DNA of 61,548 nt from the IMG/VR virus record IMGVR_UViG_3300009553_000025, positions 1-61,548 of that record; one strand, 5' to 3'. The position numbers and the translations under genes are program-made. The first letter of the stretch is position 1. Every line of letters begins with the position of its first letter. The notes under the pieces are model-generated. The model was given only the letters and a program-made list of their open reading frames with translations, ran no database searches and was not told the origin of the DNA. Below, piece by piece: positions 1-9,665 of the stretch. The DNA is from a virus.

Positions 1-32
1 CGCAGCAGCAACCGATGGCCGGGGGTCAATAA
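1..32 (+). CDS. 3' end of the gene that runs off the right end (wrap-around)
   Basis: Bases 3-32 read QQQPMAGGQ and a TAA stop four bases before the next ATG. The gene that leaves the window at 61548 ends in GLPIPGQPQ, the same Gln/Pro/Gly style, so this looks like its C-terminus on a circular or permuted genome. Joining the ends directly is one base out of frame; dropping base 1 gives a continuous ...PQQQQPMAGGQ. What is seen is the open frame and the composition; closure is inference. Confidence 0.5.
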   Translation, partial: QQQPMAGGQ

Positions 33-35
33 GCT

Positions 36-938
36 ATGGCACTTTGGGAACAACTTCTAGCTCAGAAAGCTCAGCCAGTCGATACGGAACGTAATCCGGA
101 TTTCGATTCTGCCTTTGGTTTGCAAGAAAGCGCAGATGATGATGGTCCCACTTCTTTTGTGAAAGGACTACAATCCTCTTTACTTCGCAACTCTCCTCAA
201 GGCCACGAGCTAACAATGGAAATGGCCAAGATGAAGATGGCCAACCAGCTGCAGCTTAACTTGGAAAAACAGAAGCTAGAGTTAGCTCGTCAATATCCGA
301 CGTACGAATACCACGTAGGTCCTTTTGGTGTAGTCACTGCATCCAACAAGTACGATCCTAATGATACTAGGACTACCTATCCACAAGGCGTCAATGCGGA
401 TATGGTAGCTCAACAGTATGCGACTGCTAATGCCAAAAACAAAGCAGAACAGGCTAAAGCGGAAACTGAGGCTAAACCCGAGTATCAGAATGCCCAGATT
501 CAAGAAGCTCTGCTTAAGCCGCAAAATGTACAGTCGGAGATTGACTATCGTAAGGGCGCAATGACTGATCTTGCTGAACAGCGCAAGGCACGTCTAGCCC
601 AACAGATGGCTAATCCTAGTGGTGGCGGCGGTACGGCTCTTGGGGAATCAGAGATTGAGAAACGCGCTCTACAAGATGTACGTGGTCTTCCCGAAGCTCA
701 GGGTAAGCTCTACGGTACACCACAAGATACCTTTATGATTCAGAGTGATCCGGACCTAGCCAAGAAATACCAAGAACGTATTGAATACTGGCGCGGACAG
801 ACACACAAGTCTGCGGCCTCTAGTGGCGGCGGTCTTTTGGGTGGGCAGCCACAAGCCGGTGCCAATATATCTGACCAAGTGAATTCTGCTTTGACAGTTG
901 ATCCCTCCCTTGTCGGTCTACCAACTTACGGACAATGA
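36..938 (+). CDS. Gln/Ala-rich virion-associated protein, unknown function
   Basis: A 300-aa protein that I do not recognise. It starts at the ATG four bases after the preceding TAA. The middle (about residues 60-190) is rich in Gln, Lys, Ala and Glu and is likely helical or coiled coil. A GGGG linker lies near residue 197, and the C-terminus has further Gly/Ser/Gln stretches. No membrane segment, signal peptide or catalytic motif is visible. It sits between virion proteins and the 1672-aa internal virion protein gene, so an internal virion or tail-associated role is likely from context only. Confidence 0.75.
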   Translation: MALWEQLLAQKAQPVDTERNPDFDSAFGLQESADDDGPTSFVKGLQSSLLRNSPQGHELTMEMAKMKMANQLQLNLEKQKLELARQYPTYEYHVGPFGVVTASNKYDPNDTRTTYPQGVNADMVAQQYATANAKNKAEQAKAETEAKPEYQNAQIQEALLKPQNVQSEIDYRKGAMTDLAEQRKARLAQQMANPSGGGGTALGESEIEKRALQDVRGLPEAQGKLYGTPQDTFMIQSDPDLAKKYQERIEYWRGQTHKSAASSGGGLLGGQPQAGANISDQVNSALTVDPSLVGLPTYGQ

Positions 939-962
939 GCTTACGCTCAACGTCCTTCGGAC
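937..962 (+). other. two tandem small hairpins between genes
   Basis: GAGC-TTAC-GCTC (937-948) is followed by GTCC-TTC-GGAC (952-962) and TTT. They fill the 35-base gap before the 974 gene, which has no clear Shine-Dalgarno. They could be a weak terminator, an RNA processing site or a translation element; the sequence does not decide. Confidence 0.5.
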
Positions 963-973
963 TTTAACACCTG

Positions 974-3900
974 ATGGCTGATAGCTCTGCCAATTCTTTG
1001 CTCGGACAGCCGGGCGACTTCACCGATGATACGACTCCGACGGTTTTACCGGCGGCGTCTCCTACTGACTTTTCTTTTGATGATGTAATCAATCATCTGG
1101 CTAATCAGTACACGGCTCTGGCTAAGCAAGGAGCCAATCCGGACCTTATTGACAAAGACTTTCAGCGTCGTAAAACTGCTTTGGAAGGCCTGTATGCTAA
1201 GTACGGTCCGGATGCCTTTATCAACTCTGTACCAGAGTGGAAGCAAGCTGCTCGGAAAGATAGCTTTGATGATGTGTCTTCTCGTGCTACTTTGGAAACT
1301 AATGGTATTGAAACTAAGCCCGGACTCTTAGCTTCGTACCCCCCAGTGGCTCTGGCGGATGCTGCGTACAAGCAGCTTACTGGCCAAGGAGATCAAGTTC
1401 CACTCGCTAACAAAGCTGTCATTGAAGCTGGTGAACAAGCACTTAATATCCCGCTGTCTTTGGGCGAAGCGGTTGTAGGTGGTGGTGCAGGACTACTAAG
1501 CCAAGCTCCTCCAGTTCGGATGCTTAAAGCACTTCAATCAGGTAATGTAAATGACATTATGCCTGATGCAGCCGAAGCAGCTGGTGTGGTAAATAAATTC
1601 CAACAGCCATTATTTCCAGAACCTACTACTGACATTGGTAGAGGCCTTCAGAAAGTTGCAGGCCTGCCTTCAGAAGCTGCTTCCGAATATGGACAGTTGG
1701 CTTACGAAAGTCCGGAAGCTTTCAAGCACATTATGACGCTTGTTGGACAGCCGGTGCTTGCCGATGCAGTTGCTGATCTTCCTCCGGCCCAGCGTGGCGC
1801 TCTTGCTGAAACAGCAGCTAACGCTGCCGAACTTTTTATTCCGGTCCTCAAGGCTAAGGAAATTGGTAAACCGTTTATCTCTCCGGGTATTTCGGAAGGA
1901 ATCAAGCCACGTCTAACTCCTGTAGATGATGCCCCAGTCACGCCGTTCTCCGATACGCCAGTGCAAGGTGAATTGCCTCTGCGTCCGGTCACGGATAAAG
2001 GTACTCCAGTTGCTGGTGATCTATTTGGCGGAGATGTTCCAGCCGATGAGGCCGAAAGTGCCCGTCAGTTAGCGCAAGCTGGCTTGAATAAAGAAACGGC
2101 TAACCGTACATCTACAGACGAAGCTTACTTGCAACGAGATTATCTCCAGCAGCAAGTGTCTAAATCTTCGGCTGCTCGTTCTAGCGATACGGCTCTTGGT
2201 CAAGCCATGCGTGCGGCTGGCGTTGATACTGATGGCACGTTTACTCCTAGCCGTAATGAAACAGTTGAACAGTCGGCACCAACTCAAGGTGAACTTGGAT
2301 TCCAAAATCAAAATGAATTGCCGCTAACCGGTGGTAGCGCCAAGGAAGAAGTAGCTAAGCCGGTTAAAGAGACCACTAAAGCTCCGAAAGAAGATAGTGA
2401 TGCAGTTAAGCAGGCTCTACAGTGGGCCGAAGAAAACAATCCGGAGATGGCTTCTGAGGCACAGATTGCAGCACTCAAAGCCAAGAACTGGTCTTCTGCT
2501 GATCCTCGTATTCAAGATATCATTGGCGGTAATCGCGATCTTCTCAGCAAACTAAACAACGGCAAGCTCACAGTTAAGGACGTGCTTAACCACGTATCCG
2601 AGAACGGTATCCCCGAACAAGCTGCTTGGGCTCGGGATACTTTAGACCAAGGCAAGAATCTTGGCGGTTTGGATGCTCCAGTTAAAGTGTTCAATAAAAA
2701 CATTCCGGAACACGTAGAAGCCAATAACCGCAGGTCTAATCCAGAATCTACTCCGCAAGCTTGGTACGACGGTAAGTCTCAAACAGTTTTCCTGAGACCC
2801 GAAACTGATGTACAACACATAGATACCCTATTCCATGAGGGTGATCATGCTGTCATATCACATGCTTTGGTGGAAGGTTCTAGAAATGGGCTGCATCCAG
2901 AAGCTCAGACTGCGTATGATCGTTTTGTTCGCGTATTTGATAATGCCCGAGATTCTATTCGCCGTGCTGCTTTGCAGCGCATGGCTGGGCGGGACTTGGT
3001 TAATGATGTTGGCGCTAAACAGGAATTTGGCCGCCTCATTTATGGCTTGAAGAATCCCGTAGAATTCCACGCCGAGCTGCGCTCTAATCAAGGTCTTCGT
3101 ACTTTAATGAAGAGTATCAAGGTGGATGATCTGCCCAAGACTGGATGGAAACCGGGTGATCTAAACTTTCTGGGTAAAGCCCGGAATCTGTGGGAAGCTG
3201 TGGGTCGTACTTTCGATAAAATGCTTGGTCGCACTCAAGGGCATTCGGCTAATCTATACGATATAATGGTCGATCATCAGCAGCAACTGAAAAAGACGCT
3301 GGGTCCGGGATCGGATAAGTATCGCGGAGTTTCTCTCAAGCAAGCTCTGGCACCGGAAAAGGCTGCCGAAGAAACTACTCAAGATAGATTCAAAGCCCCG
3401 ACTCGTGTCGGCACAGCCATTAATCGTATAGTTGGCGGTGCTCGTCACATAGCGGCGGTTATTCGTGCTCCTCGTGAGACGACAGTCAATGCTACCAGTG
3501 CGGCTATTCGTCGTGTGCAAGATACGATTAAAGACGCAGATCGTATGGCCAAGACCGAGAAGATCGGGCCGGAAGCTATTGATGCGTATCTTAAGGACCC
3601 TAGCTCTAAAGCCTTAGATAACGCCCCGGCTACTAAAGCTATCATTGATGCCGGGTACCATAATCCCTTAAAGAAGGATACAGCTGGTGTAGTGTCTCGT
3701 ATGCTTCGTAATCCGAACAGAGATGCTAGCAGCACCAAGCAAGCGTTGGATTTGCAAAAGAATCCGCATCAATTCGGTCCCATGAACAAGACGGCAGACT
3801 TCCAGCCTCTGAATGATTCACGTGCAGAAGCTATTCGCACAGCTGCGGATCGTGCCCAGACTGCTGCACATCTCAAGGGTATGGATTCTCTTCGCGAGCA

Positions 3901-5992
3901 AGGTCTCCGTGAAGGTTGGCTGAATCCAGATAAAACACGTTCGCATTCAGTTCCTATCGATAATGCTCGTGCAGGCAGTATGCGCGGGTTGCACACAGCT
4001 CCTGCTGTCAAGGACATGCTATCAGAACACTTCGGCGGAATCGGTCGTCAAAACTTCTCGTTCGATGACGTCATGGGGGCTAACACAACTCTCAGTGCTC
4101 TCAATCGCTTCGTGCCAAACAAGGTTGTCAACGTGTGGCAGAAGGTAGTGCGAGGTACTAAGATCGCGCGCCTCGTATCCGATCCGGGCTACTATGTCAT
4201 GTACGGATTGGGCGGCCCCTCCATTATGATGAATGGCGGTGTCCTTCCTTTCGGCAAGAACTTTGTGCGCGGCGTTAAGCTCTACGCTGCTCATAACTTT
4301 GACTCCGTTCGTCGTACTCTCGGAGAAGCGGCGCAGGCTGACTTGGCCGATGCTCGTAAGATGGGTTTGGTCGAATCCACGGCTTTTGGTGAAGGTCTTA
4401 CTTACCAACAGAAACGTACGTTCGAGAAACTACTCACTGAAGTAGATAGTGATGGCAACAAGGCGTTAAAGAAGATCAAGGACTGGGCTGCTAAAGTTCC
4501 AGAGGCCTCGACCCACATTCTAGCTGCTACAGATGCTTACGCCAAAATCGCTGTTGGTTTGGCTCGTCGTGACAAGCTCCAGAAGTACTACGAGCGTCAA
4601 TCTAAGAAAGGCAACCCAGTTCCTAACCACGATGACATTCTTCGTGAATCTAGCGATTGGACTAACGATGTTACTATGACGTACCATCGTACAGCTACTG
4701 GTTCTCGTTTCCTCGAAAGTATGGGAGCATCGCAAGGCCTTAACTACGGTGTGGAAACTATCCGCAATAGCATCTACAGTGTGATGCACGCGGCTCAAGA
4801 CTTTAAGCGTGGGGTTAAGACTGGCGATGTTCCTATGATGCTGGGCGGTATCAAGCAAGGTTTGATGACTTCTGCGAATGTTTTGTACGCCTCTAAAGTT
4901 ATCAATGGTTTGGCTCACGCTGCTGTCGGTGCTGCCGGTCTTGCTAGCACTACACTTTCTCCGACCGACAAGAAACAAGAGTTCCTCCAAGAAGAGGGAA
5001 GCCGTTATCGAGGACAGCGGGTGGATGAACTTAGTGATCCGTCCAATCCCAAGTCTAAGTACACGTACTTGTGGACCCCAGCAGATCGTAACGAATACTA
5101 CTATCAGGTCTCACAGCCGGTACACGTGCTTACAGATGCTCTGCAAGGCGGACCTAACGGCCCGGTGAATAAGGCTGATAGAACGCACGCGGCTTTTGAA
5201 GCTCTGACTGGCGTCTTCTTTAATAACGCCGCTGTATCTCGCACAGTCAACTTAATTGAAGGAAAGGTCCCTTACTGGGAAAAGACTAAGACTTCAGATC
5301 AATACCTTGCACAGCGAGATGCCCTTAAGAACAAGTTTGCGGAAGCTAATATCAATTTGAGTAACGCTAATGCAGATCGTTTGATCGCTCTTGAGGAGTT
5401 TATTAAGCCGGGTGCTTTCCGCAACTACCAGATTGCTTCCGAGTCCCACGCACCTAATGCTATCAAGGCTATGATGACTGCGGGCTTGGGTATCCAAGAA
5501 ATTGGCAAAGATACTGGGCTCGTCGATGAGACTGGTGCTGGTACATCTGCTCGTGTCAATCAACAACTTAAAGATGCCCACAAGCAAGCTCTTGAAGACT
5601 TCAAATCTCCAGATGCCCTGTCTGATAAAGCCTTGGAACTTTCCTACAAGAACGGCTTTAAGGAATCGTACAAAGCTATGCGCAGTTTGAAGAATGCGTA
5701 TGACTTTGGCGAGGCTGAGGGTGTACAGAAAGGACCCATGCTGCGAGATTCAAGTATTGGGGGCTTGGATGATTCCGTTTCAGGGAGAGTACTACTGGGT
5801 AGTAAGCTCAATCCGGCTCTTGATATTCACCAGAACTTTAGTGGCGTGATTGGAAAAGCTATTGAAGAACTCAAGGATGATCCAGTTAAACAGCGTGCTA
5901 CTATCCAGAACTACTTGCACAAGATGCAAGTGCTTAATAGCCTAACAGCTAAGTACATTAAACTTACCCCAGAACAGATTGAGGCGCTCTAA
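974..5992 (+). CDS. large internal virion protein with a zinc-metallopeptidase-like domain
   Basis: At 1672 aa this is the largest protein of the phage. Residues 621-625 read HEGDH, an HExxH zincin motif in a hydrophobic context (TLFHEGDHAVI). A possible third zinc ligand lies about 75 residues later in EFHAE (697-701). The rest is long, helical and Ala/Lys/Gln-rich without membrane helices, as in ejected or internal virion proteins and the large polyvalent proteins of podoviruses. The protease motif suggests a role in crossing the envelope or processing virion parts. It lies within the virion block, 35 bases after the upstream gene and one base before the next ATG. No activity can be proven from sequence. 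Confidence 0.85.
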   Translation: MADSSANSLLGQPGDFTDDTTPTVLPAASPTDFSFDDVINHLANQYTALAKQGANPDLIDKDFQRRKTALEGLYAKYGPDAFINSVPEWKQAARKDSFDDVSSRATLETNGIETKPGLLASYPPVALADAAYKQLTGQGDQVPLANKAVIEAGEQALNIPLSLGEAVVGGGAGLLSQAPPVRMLKALQSGNVNDIMPDAAEAAGVVNKFQQPLFPEPTTDIGRGLQKVAGLPSEAASEYGQLAYESPEAFKHIMTLVGQPVLADAVADLPPAQRGALAETAANAAELFIPVLKAKEIGKPFISPGISEGIKPRLTPVDDAPVTPFSDTPVQGELPLRPVTDKGTPVAGDLFGGDVPADEAESARQLAQAGLNKETANRTSTDEAYLQRDYLQQQVSKSSAARSSDTALGQAMRAAGVDTDGTFTPSRNETVEQSAPTQGELGFQNQNELPLTGGSAKEEVAKPVKETTKAPKEDSDAVKQALQWAEENNPEMASEAQIAALKAKNWSSADPRIQDIIGGNRDLLSKLNNGKLTVKDVLNHVSENGIPEQAAWARDTLDQGKNLGGLDAPVKVFNKNIPEHVEANNRRSNPESTPQAWYDGKSQTVFLRPETDVQHIDTLFHEGDHAVISHALVEGSRNGLHPEAQTAYDRFVRVFDNARDSIRRAALQRMAGRDLVNDVGAKQEFGRLIYGLKNPVEFHAELRSNQGLRTLMKSIKVDDLPKTGWKPGDLNFLGKARNLWEAVGRTFDKMLGRTQGHSANLYDIMVDHQQQLKKTLGPGSDKYRGVSLKQALAPEKAAEETTQDRFKAPTRVGTAINRIVGGARHIAAVIRAPRETTVNATSAAIRRVQDTIKDADRMAKTEKIGPEAIDAYLKDPSSKALDNAPATKAIIDAGYHNPLKKDTAGVVSRMLRNPNRDASSTKQALDLQKNPHQFGPMNKTADFQPLNDSRAEAIRTAADRAQTAAHLKGMDSLREQGLREGWLNPDKTRSHSVPIDNARAGSMRGLHTAPAVKDMLSEHFGGIGRQNFSFDDVMGANTTLSALNRFVPNKVVNVWQKVVRGTKIARLVSDPGYYVMYGLGGPSIMMNGGVLPFGKNFVRGVKLYAAHNFDSVRRTLGEAAQADLADARKMGLVESTAFGEGLTYQQKRTFEKLLTEVDSDGNKALKKIKDWAAKVPEASTHILAATDAYAKIAVGLARRDKLQKYYERQSKKGNPVPNHDDILRESSDWTNDVTMTYHRTATGSRFLESMGASQGLNYGVETIRNSIYSVMHAAQDFKRGVKTGDVPMMLGGIKQGLMTSANVLYASKVINGLAHAAVGAAGLASTTLSPTDKKQEFLQEEGSRYRGQRVDELSDPSNPKSKYTYLWTPADRNEYYYQVSQPVHVLTDALQGGPNGPVNKADRTHAAFEALTGVFFNNAAVSRTVNLIEGKVPYWEKTKTSDQYLAQRDALKNKFAEANINLSNANADRLIALEEFIKPGAFRNYQIASESHAPNAIKAMMTAGLGIQEIGKDTGLVDETGAGTSARVNQQLKDAHKQALEDFKSPDALSDKALELSYKNGFKESYKAMRSLKNAYDFGEAEGVQKGPMLRDSSIGGLDDSVSGRVLLGSKLNPALDIHQNFSGVIGKAIEELKDDPVKQRATIQNYLHKMQVLNSLTAKYIKLTPEQIEAL

Positions 5993-5993
5993 T

Positions 5994-6668
5994 ATGTCAG
6001 CCTACGGAACCGATCAATCTAAACTTTATTCACTTCGCGGCGGAGCCGAATCCGATTATCGAGATAGGTCTATGGAACAATCTAATAGTAACTCGGGAAA
6101 TCCGTACGGATATATCCCGCCAACGTTTAATCCGAATACGAGTACGTGGAACATACCAATGAACTATTCGGCACCCACTCCGCAAGGAGTTGGGCTGCCC
6201 ACTGGTTCTGGGCAGTTCCAGCCACCGCATATCCAGTCGATGGCCCCACAAGGGCCGCCACCCCCGGCAAGTGGCGGCAGTAGTGGCCTTCCTTCCGGTA
6301 GTCCGTCTATTAGTCCTTTCCCGGTGCAAGGCCCGCCTACCTTAACTCCTCCGCCTAACAACGGCACACCTCAACCTAGCTACATGCCACAGTTCAATGA
6401 CGGCAGCACGGCGTCGCCACTAGCCAAGAAGTTCTTACCGGGTCCTCCGGGCTTTGGGGATGGTGATGGGTACATGCAGCCCACGCCCTTGAATGGCTCA
6501 ACTAGTTATGTTCCGTCCCCGTACGCTAGTACACAGCCGGGTCCGGTTATGCCTGACTTGATGGGTAATTCGGCGTTAGCTCAGAATCTACGTCACCTTA
6601 AGGCTATGGGCTCTGGGCCGTACATGCGCGCTGGCGGCGGACACAAGAAGGGTAACATCGTTCGCTAA
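5994..6668 (+). CDS. Pro/Gly/Ser-rich low-complexity virion protein
   Basis: A 224-aa protein starting MSAYGTDQ, one base after the stop of the 1672-aa protein gene. It is dominated by Pro, Gly, Ser, Asn and Tyr with PPP and GG runs, so it is probably disordered. The style matches the 58582-59088 protein (Pro/Gly/Gln-rich, ending in a Gly/Arg/His segment), and both may be paralogous linker or accessory virion proteins. No catalytic motif or membrane segment is seen. An in-frame TTG upstream (5979) was rejected because the ATG fits the operon spacing. Confidence 0.75.
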   Translation: MSAYGTDQSKLYSLRGGAESDYRDRSMEQSNSNSGNPYGYIPPTFNPNTSTWNIPMNYSAPTPQGVGLPTGSGQFQPPHIQSMAPQGPPPPASGGSSGLPSGSPSISPFPVQGPPTLTPPPNNGTPQPSYMPQFNDGSTASPLAKKFLPGPPGFGDGDGYMQPTPLNGSTSYVPSPYASTQPGPVMPDLMGNSALAQNLRHLKAMGSGPYMRAGGGHKKGNIVR

Positions 6669-6686
6669 TCTTAGAGGACGTAACTT

Positions 6687-8156
6687 GTGACTACCTATAA
6701 GTTGCCTCGCTTTGGTCAGGAGGATGAACAGCAACGCATATACCTGCAAAAGCTAATCAACACAGTAGCGGCTGCGGGTGGCGGAGTTACGTCTGTAGGA
6801 GCAACAGCTCCGGTAACTTCTACTGGGGGAACTACCCCAGTCATTGGGATGCCCGTAGCTACATCCCTTGTTGATGGTTATCTATCCCATACGGATTGGG
6901 TAACTTTCAACAATAAGGGCTCTGGCACAGTAACTGCTGTTACAGGAACGGCCCCGCTAACCTCGACTGGCGGTACTACTCCGGCTATAGGCTGCCCCGT
7001 ATTCGTAGCTTCGGGGGCATCACATGCTACCGGATTAGTTCCTGATCCCGGTGCCGTTGCCGGATCGACCAAGTTCCTGAGAGAAGACGCTACTTGGCAA
7101 ACGGTTACATCACCTACAGCAGCTAATCCAACAGCTACGGCTAGTGATACAGCCGTCAATGGCTCTGCTTCTACCTTCATGCGTAGCGACGCTGCGCCTG
7201 CTGTGCAAAAGGCCAGCAGCTCACAATTTGGCTTGGTCAAAGTTGACGGCACGACCATCACCGCGACTGGCGGCGTTATTAGTGCGGTGGGAGGCTCATC
7301 GCCACTGACGACCAAGGGTGATTTGTTCGGTCACAGCACCGTCGATGCGCGTATTCCAGTCGGAACAGACGGCCAATCCCTATTTGCCGACAGCACGCAA
7401 ACACTTGGGGCTATATGGGCCAATACGGCCATGCCGTTGCGGTATGGCTATCACGAAGCTGATGATTTGATTTACTGGTTTCCGGCAAGCGGGACATCCG
7501 TAAATTGGATTGGCGGGCATACGGTAGTGAACACCGCCAATGGCGGTGGTGCCAGCGCGGGAGTTATTGTCGCAGGACATATCGGTGTTATCCCGATGAC
7601 AACGGGCGCAAGTTCCAACGGCGCTGTTAAGGCCGGTATGGCCTTTTCTGATACGAGCGGTACTGTCACAGGGTCGCTGGCTCTAGGGAGTGGAACGTTA
7701 GAGGTAATTATAATTTTCCAGATGCCCTCCGCATTATCGACTGGCACAGATCGCTATCAGATTACCGCAGGAATCCAAAGCTCTGCAGCCACATCAGCCG
7801 GTAATGATGCTGTTGTTTTTATCTACAACGATTCTATTAACGCAACATCAAATTTGCGGGCCAGTGTCGGCGGCGTTAATCAGACTGTGCAAAATGGCAC
7901 GACTACCATGCTTGCGTCTAACTGGTATCGCGTGCGGCTGGTGTTTAATGTTGCCGGAACAAGCTGTACATTGTTCATGCGCAACATCACTACGAATGCC
8001 GCCGAAGTTTCGGAGTGTACGTATACAGGATCATTCCCGGCATCGACTGTCGGGATGGGAGTTGTTTTTCAACTTATCAAACAAGTCGGCACCACTAGCA
8101 TTACGTCAAATCTTGACGCTCTTGAGTATACGTTGTTGCTCACCAATCAACGCTAA
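6687..8156 (+). CDS. tail fibre / receptor-binding protein
   Basis: A 489-aa protein with a GTG start behind AGAGGA. The N-terminal part contains two copies of a Val/Thr/Gly-rich unit (APVTSTGGTTPVIG near residue 40 and APLTSTGGTTPAIG near 90), typical of phage tail-fibre shaft repeats. A KFLREDATWQT-like segment follows, which is common in tail fibres. The C-terminal 230 residues are beta-rich (Ser/Thr/Gly/Asn) and could be a jelly-roll receptor-binding head. It lies after the internal virion proteins and just before the lysis-like pair, as in many podoviruses. The receptor is unknown. Confidence 0.8.
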   Translation: MTTYKLPRFGQEDEQQRIYLQKLINTVAAAGGGVTSVGATAPVTSTGGTTPVIGMPVATSLVDGYLSHTDWVTFNNKGSGTVTAVTGTAPLTSTGGTTPAIGCPVFVASGASHATGLVPDPGAVAGSTKFLREDATWQTVTSPTAANPTATASDTAVNGSASTFMRSDAAPAVQKASSSQFGLVKVDGTTITATGGVISAVGGSSPLTTKGDLFGHSTVDARIPVGTDGQSLFADSTQTLGAIWANTAMPLRYGYHEADDLIYWFPASGTSVNWIGGHTVVNTANGGGASAGVIVAGHIGVIPMTTGASSNGAVKAGMAFSDTSGTVTGSLALGSGTLEVIIIFQMPSALSTGTDRYQITAGIQSSAATSAGNDAVVFIYNDSINATSNLRASVGGVNQTVQNGTTTMLASNWYRVRLVFNVAGTSCTLFMRNITTNAAEVSECTYTGSFPASTVGMGVVFQLIKQVGTTSITSNLDALEYTLLLTNQR

Positions 8157-8213
8157 TCGGCAATGTGTGCTAACTGTGCTAATTCTTAATTCCGTACTAA
8201 AGGTTAAAGAACT

Positions 8214-8525
8214 ATGAATATACATACACCGGGGCCGGCTAGAGGCTTTATGGGCTGGGCCCAAGTTATTATCTTCCTAGTGGGGAACGCAGTTACCTTC
8301 ATATGGTTCCAGCGAGGAGTGGTTGATACGGAGACAACTTTGACTAACACAGTCAATAGTCTATCTGCACAGGTCAAGGATTTGCAATCAACCATCGCCC
8401 AATATAATGCAGATCAGCAAGGTAGTCGTACAGAACTTGCAGACATTGCCCGTCGCTTGAGTCGTATAGAGGATAAAGTCTTCCCCGTAGATTCGAGAAA
8501 CAATAATGGCAATAGTTCTCGATAA
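8214..8525 (+). CDS. one-TM protein with coiled coil, holin- or spanin-like
   Basis: A 103-aa protein. Residues about 14-33 form one hydrophobic segment (WAQVIIFLVGNAVTFIWF), and residues 40-85 are a heptad-like coiled coil (TNTVNSLSAQVKDLQ onward) with a polar Asn/Ser tail. This shape fits an inner-membrane spanin subunit or an unusual holin. The next gene, a lipase, starts inside its last 20 bases, so the two are translationally coupled. It is placed at the end of the late operon. No lipobox partner lies next to it; the only clear lipoprotein of the phage is at 43148. Confidence 0.65.
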   Translation: MNIHTPGPARGFMGWAQVIIFLVGNAVTFIWFQRGVVDTETTLTNTVNSLSAQVKDLQSTIAQYNADQQGSRTELADIARRLSRIEDKVFPVDSRNNNGNSSR

Positions 8526-9102
8526 GCTTCCGCCCGAAGTAGTCGTAGCAGCCCAAGAGTGCCGTATAGCATACACCAATAAAGATGGTGGGCTCTTAGC
8601 TCGTTATCCTTTGATTGGATACGAGCCTAAAGATTGCTTTGGTGCGATGCTGTCCGGAGTAGAGGATGGAAGCTTTATCCTTACCTTTCGCGGAACTATA
8701 GTCTCTTCAGTTACTAGTTGGCTTCAAGACGTTCAGCAGGCATTCAACTTAGATACATCTCAGTACGATCAAGCTATCGAACTCTCCAAAAAATTAAAGC
8801 AGCTCGGGGCGGAGCTGCTTCTAGTGGGCCATTCTTTGGGTGGCGGATTAGCCGCCTGCGCATCTTATGCAACTGGCTTACGGGCCGTTACCTTCAATGC
8901 TGCCGGTCTCAGTCCTCGTTACAAGAACGGGACTCCGGGCTCGATAACTAACTACTTCATACCGGGCGATATTCTAACTACGATTCAGCAAGCTACGTCT
9001 CTTCCCGATGCGGCTGGTGAGCAAGTGGCGTTCAATCCGCCTGATCTTCCGGAGAGCCCAATAGCTCGTCACGGAATCGATAACTTCCTACGCACCGTGT
9101 AA
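8506..9102 (+). CDS. class 3 (alpha/beta-hydrolase) lipase
   Basis: A 198-aa protein with the class 3 lipase plan. LTFRGT lies at 59-64 (oxyanion region), GHSLGG at 108-113 with nucleophile Ser110, Asp155 is in IPGD, and His189 is in ARHG, in the Ser-Asp-His order of this family. No signal peptide is visible, so it would act in the cytoplasm until lysis or be part of the virion. It overlaps the one-TM gene by 20 bases and is the last gene of the late operon. It could help break outer-membrane lipids at lysis or deacylate a surface glycan; the substrate is unknown. Family assignment is strong, role is inference. Confidence 0.85.
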   Translation: MAIVLDKLPPEVVVAAQECRIAYTNKDGGLLARYPLIGYEPKDCFGAMLSGVEDGSFILTFRGTIVSSVTSWLQDVQQAFNLDTSQYDQAIELSKKLKQLGAELLLVGHSLGGGLAACASYATGLRAVTFNAAGLSPRYKNGTPGSITNYFIPGDILTTIQQATSLPDAAGEQVAFNPPDLPESPIARHGIDNFLRTV

Positions 9103-9115
9103 CGATGCACCACTC

Positions 9116-9418
9116 TTAACTAGCCTCTTCCATATCCGGGACAAACACAGGAACCGTCTTACCCTTCAAATCAGTAATAACGTGATAGCCAATAATTTCG
9201 TGTAGTTCGTTAAGGCACACGGCATTTTGAGCATCTAAAAAGATTTCAAACTCGTCGCTCCAGTACCCGATAAAAGGTATCTGGATATCGGCAGGTAACC
9301 CAAGCTCCGTTCTCGGCATCGTCAGCACAATAAGCATGACGTTTGTCGGCGGAGCATTTTCTTTTGGGTCACTCCAATCTGTAGGATCGGCCATAAGTTT
9401 CTTGGCTTTAGTTGTCAT
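9116..9418 (-). CDS. hypothetical protein, end of leftward operon
   Basis: A 100-aa acidic protein not recognised. It has a beta-rich middle (FIGYWSDEFEIFLDA) and ends in PDMEEAS. It overlaps the 9408-9665 gene by 11 bases and is the last gene of the leftward unit. Only 13 bases separate it from the end of the rightward lipase gene, and no intrinsic terminator is visible there. Confidence 0.65.
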   Translation of the reverse strand: MTTKAKKLMADPTDWSDPKENAPPTNVMLIVLTMPRTELGLPADIQIPFIGYWSDEFEIFLDAQNAVCLNELHEIIGYHVITDLKGKTVPVFVPDMEEAS

Positions 9419-9665
9419 CTTCGTCCTCTTTGTCGTCGTTGTACACTTGATCTTGCCACGGATGGAAGTCTAGGCCACCTTGACTGGGATCAACGTACGG
9501 TCCGCCACTATCGTTTTCCATTATAGACTTCTCGACCAACATCATAGCCCGACTGATGCGGTTGTAGATGTTTGGATTGACTCCAATTCCGTCTGGTACT
9601 ACTGCCAGAGTAGTTACTACTTCGTCCAATACGGACAGTAGATACTCCTTATCATTTGAATTCAT
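9408..9665 (-). CDS. hypothetical acidic protein
   Basis: An 85-aa protein not recognised. The N-terminal half is helical (LLSVLDEVVTTLAVVP) and the C-terminus is strongly acidic (DDKEDEDDN). The start ATG overlaps the stop of the upstream 54-aa gene (ATGA), a sign of coupled translation. Confidence 0.65.
   Translation of the reverse strand: MNSNDKEYLLSVLDEVVTTLAVVPDGIGVNPNIYNRISRAMMLVEKSIMENDSGGPYVDPSQGGLDFHPWQDQVYNDDKEDEDDN

Noticed and set aside
6878-7315. 145-aa minus-strand frame in the tail fibre gene
   Set aside because: Shadow of a Thr/Gly/Ala-rich coding region; no start context and opposite to the operon.
9102-9120. Bidirectional terminator at the meeting point of both arms
   Set aside because: Only 13 bases lie between the genes and no stem with a T-run is visible.
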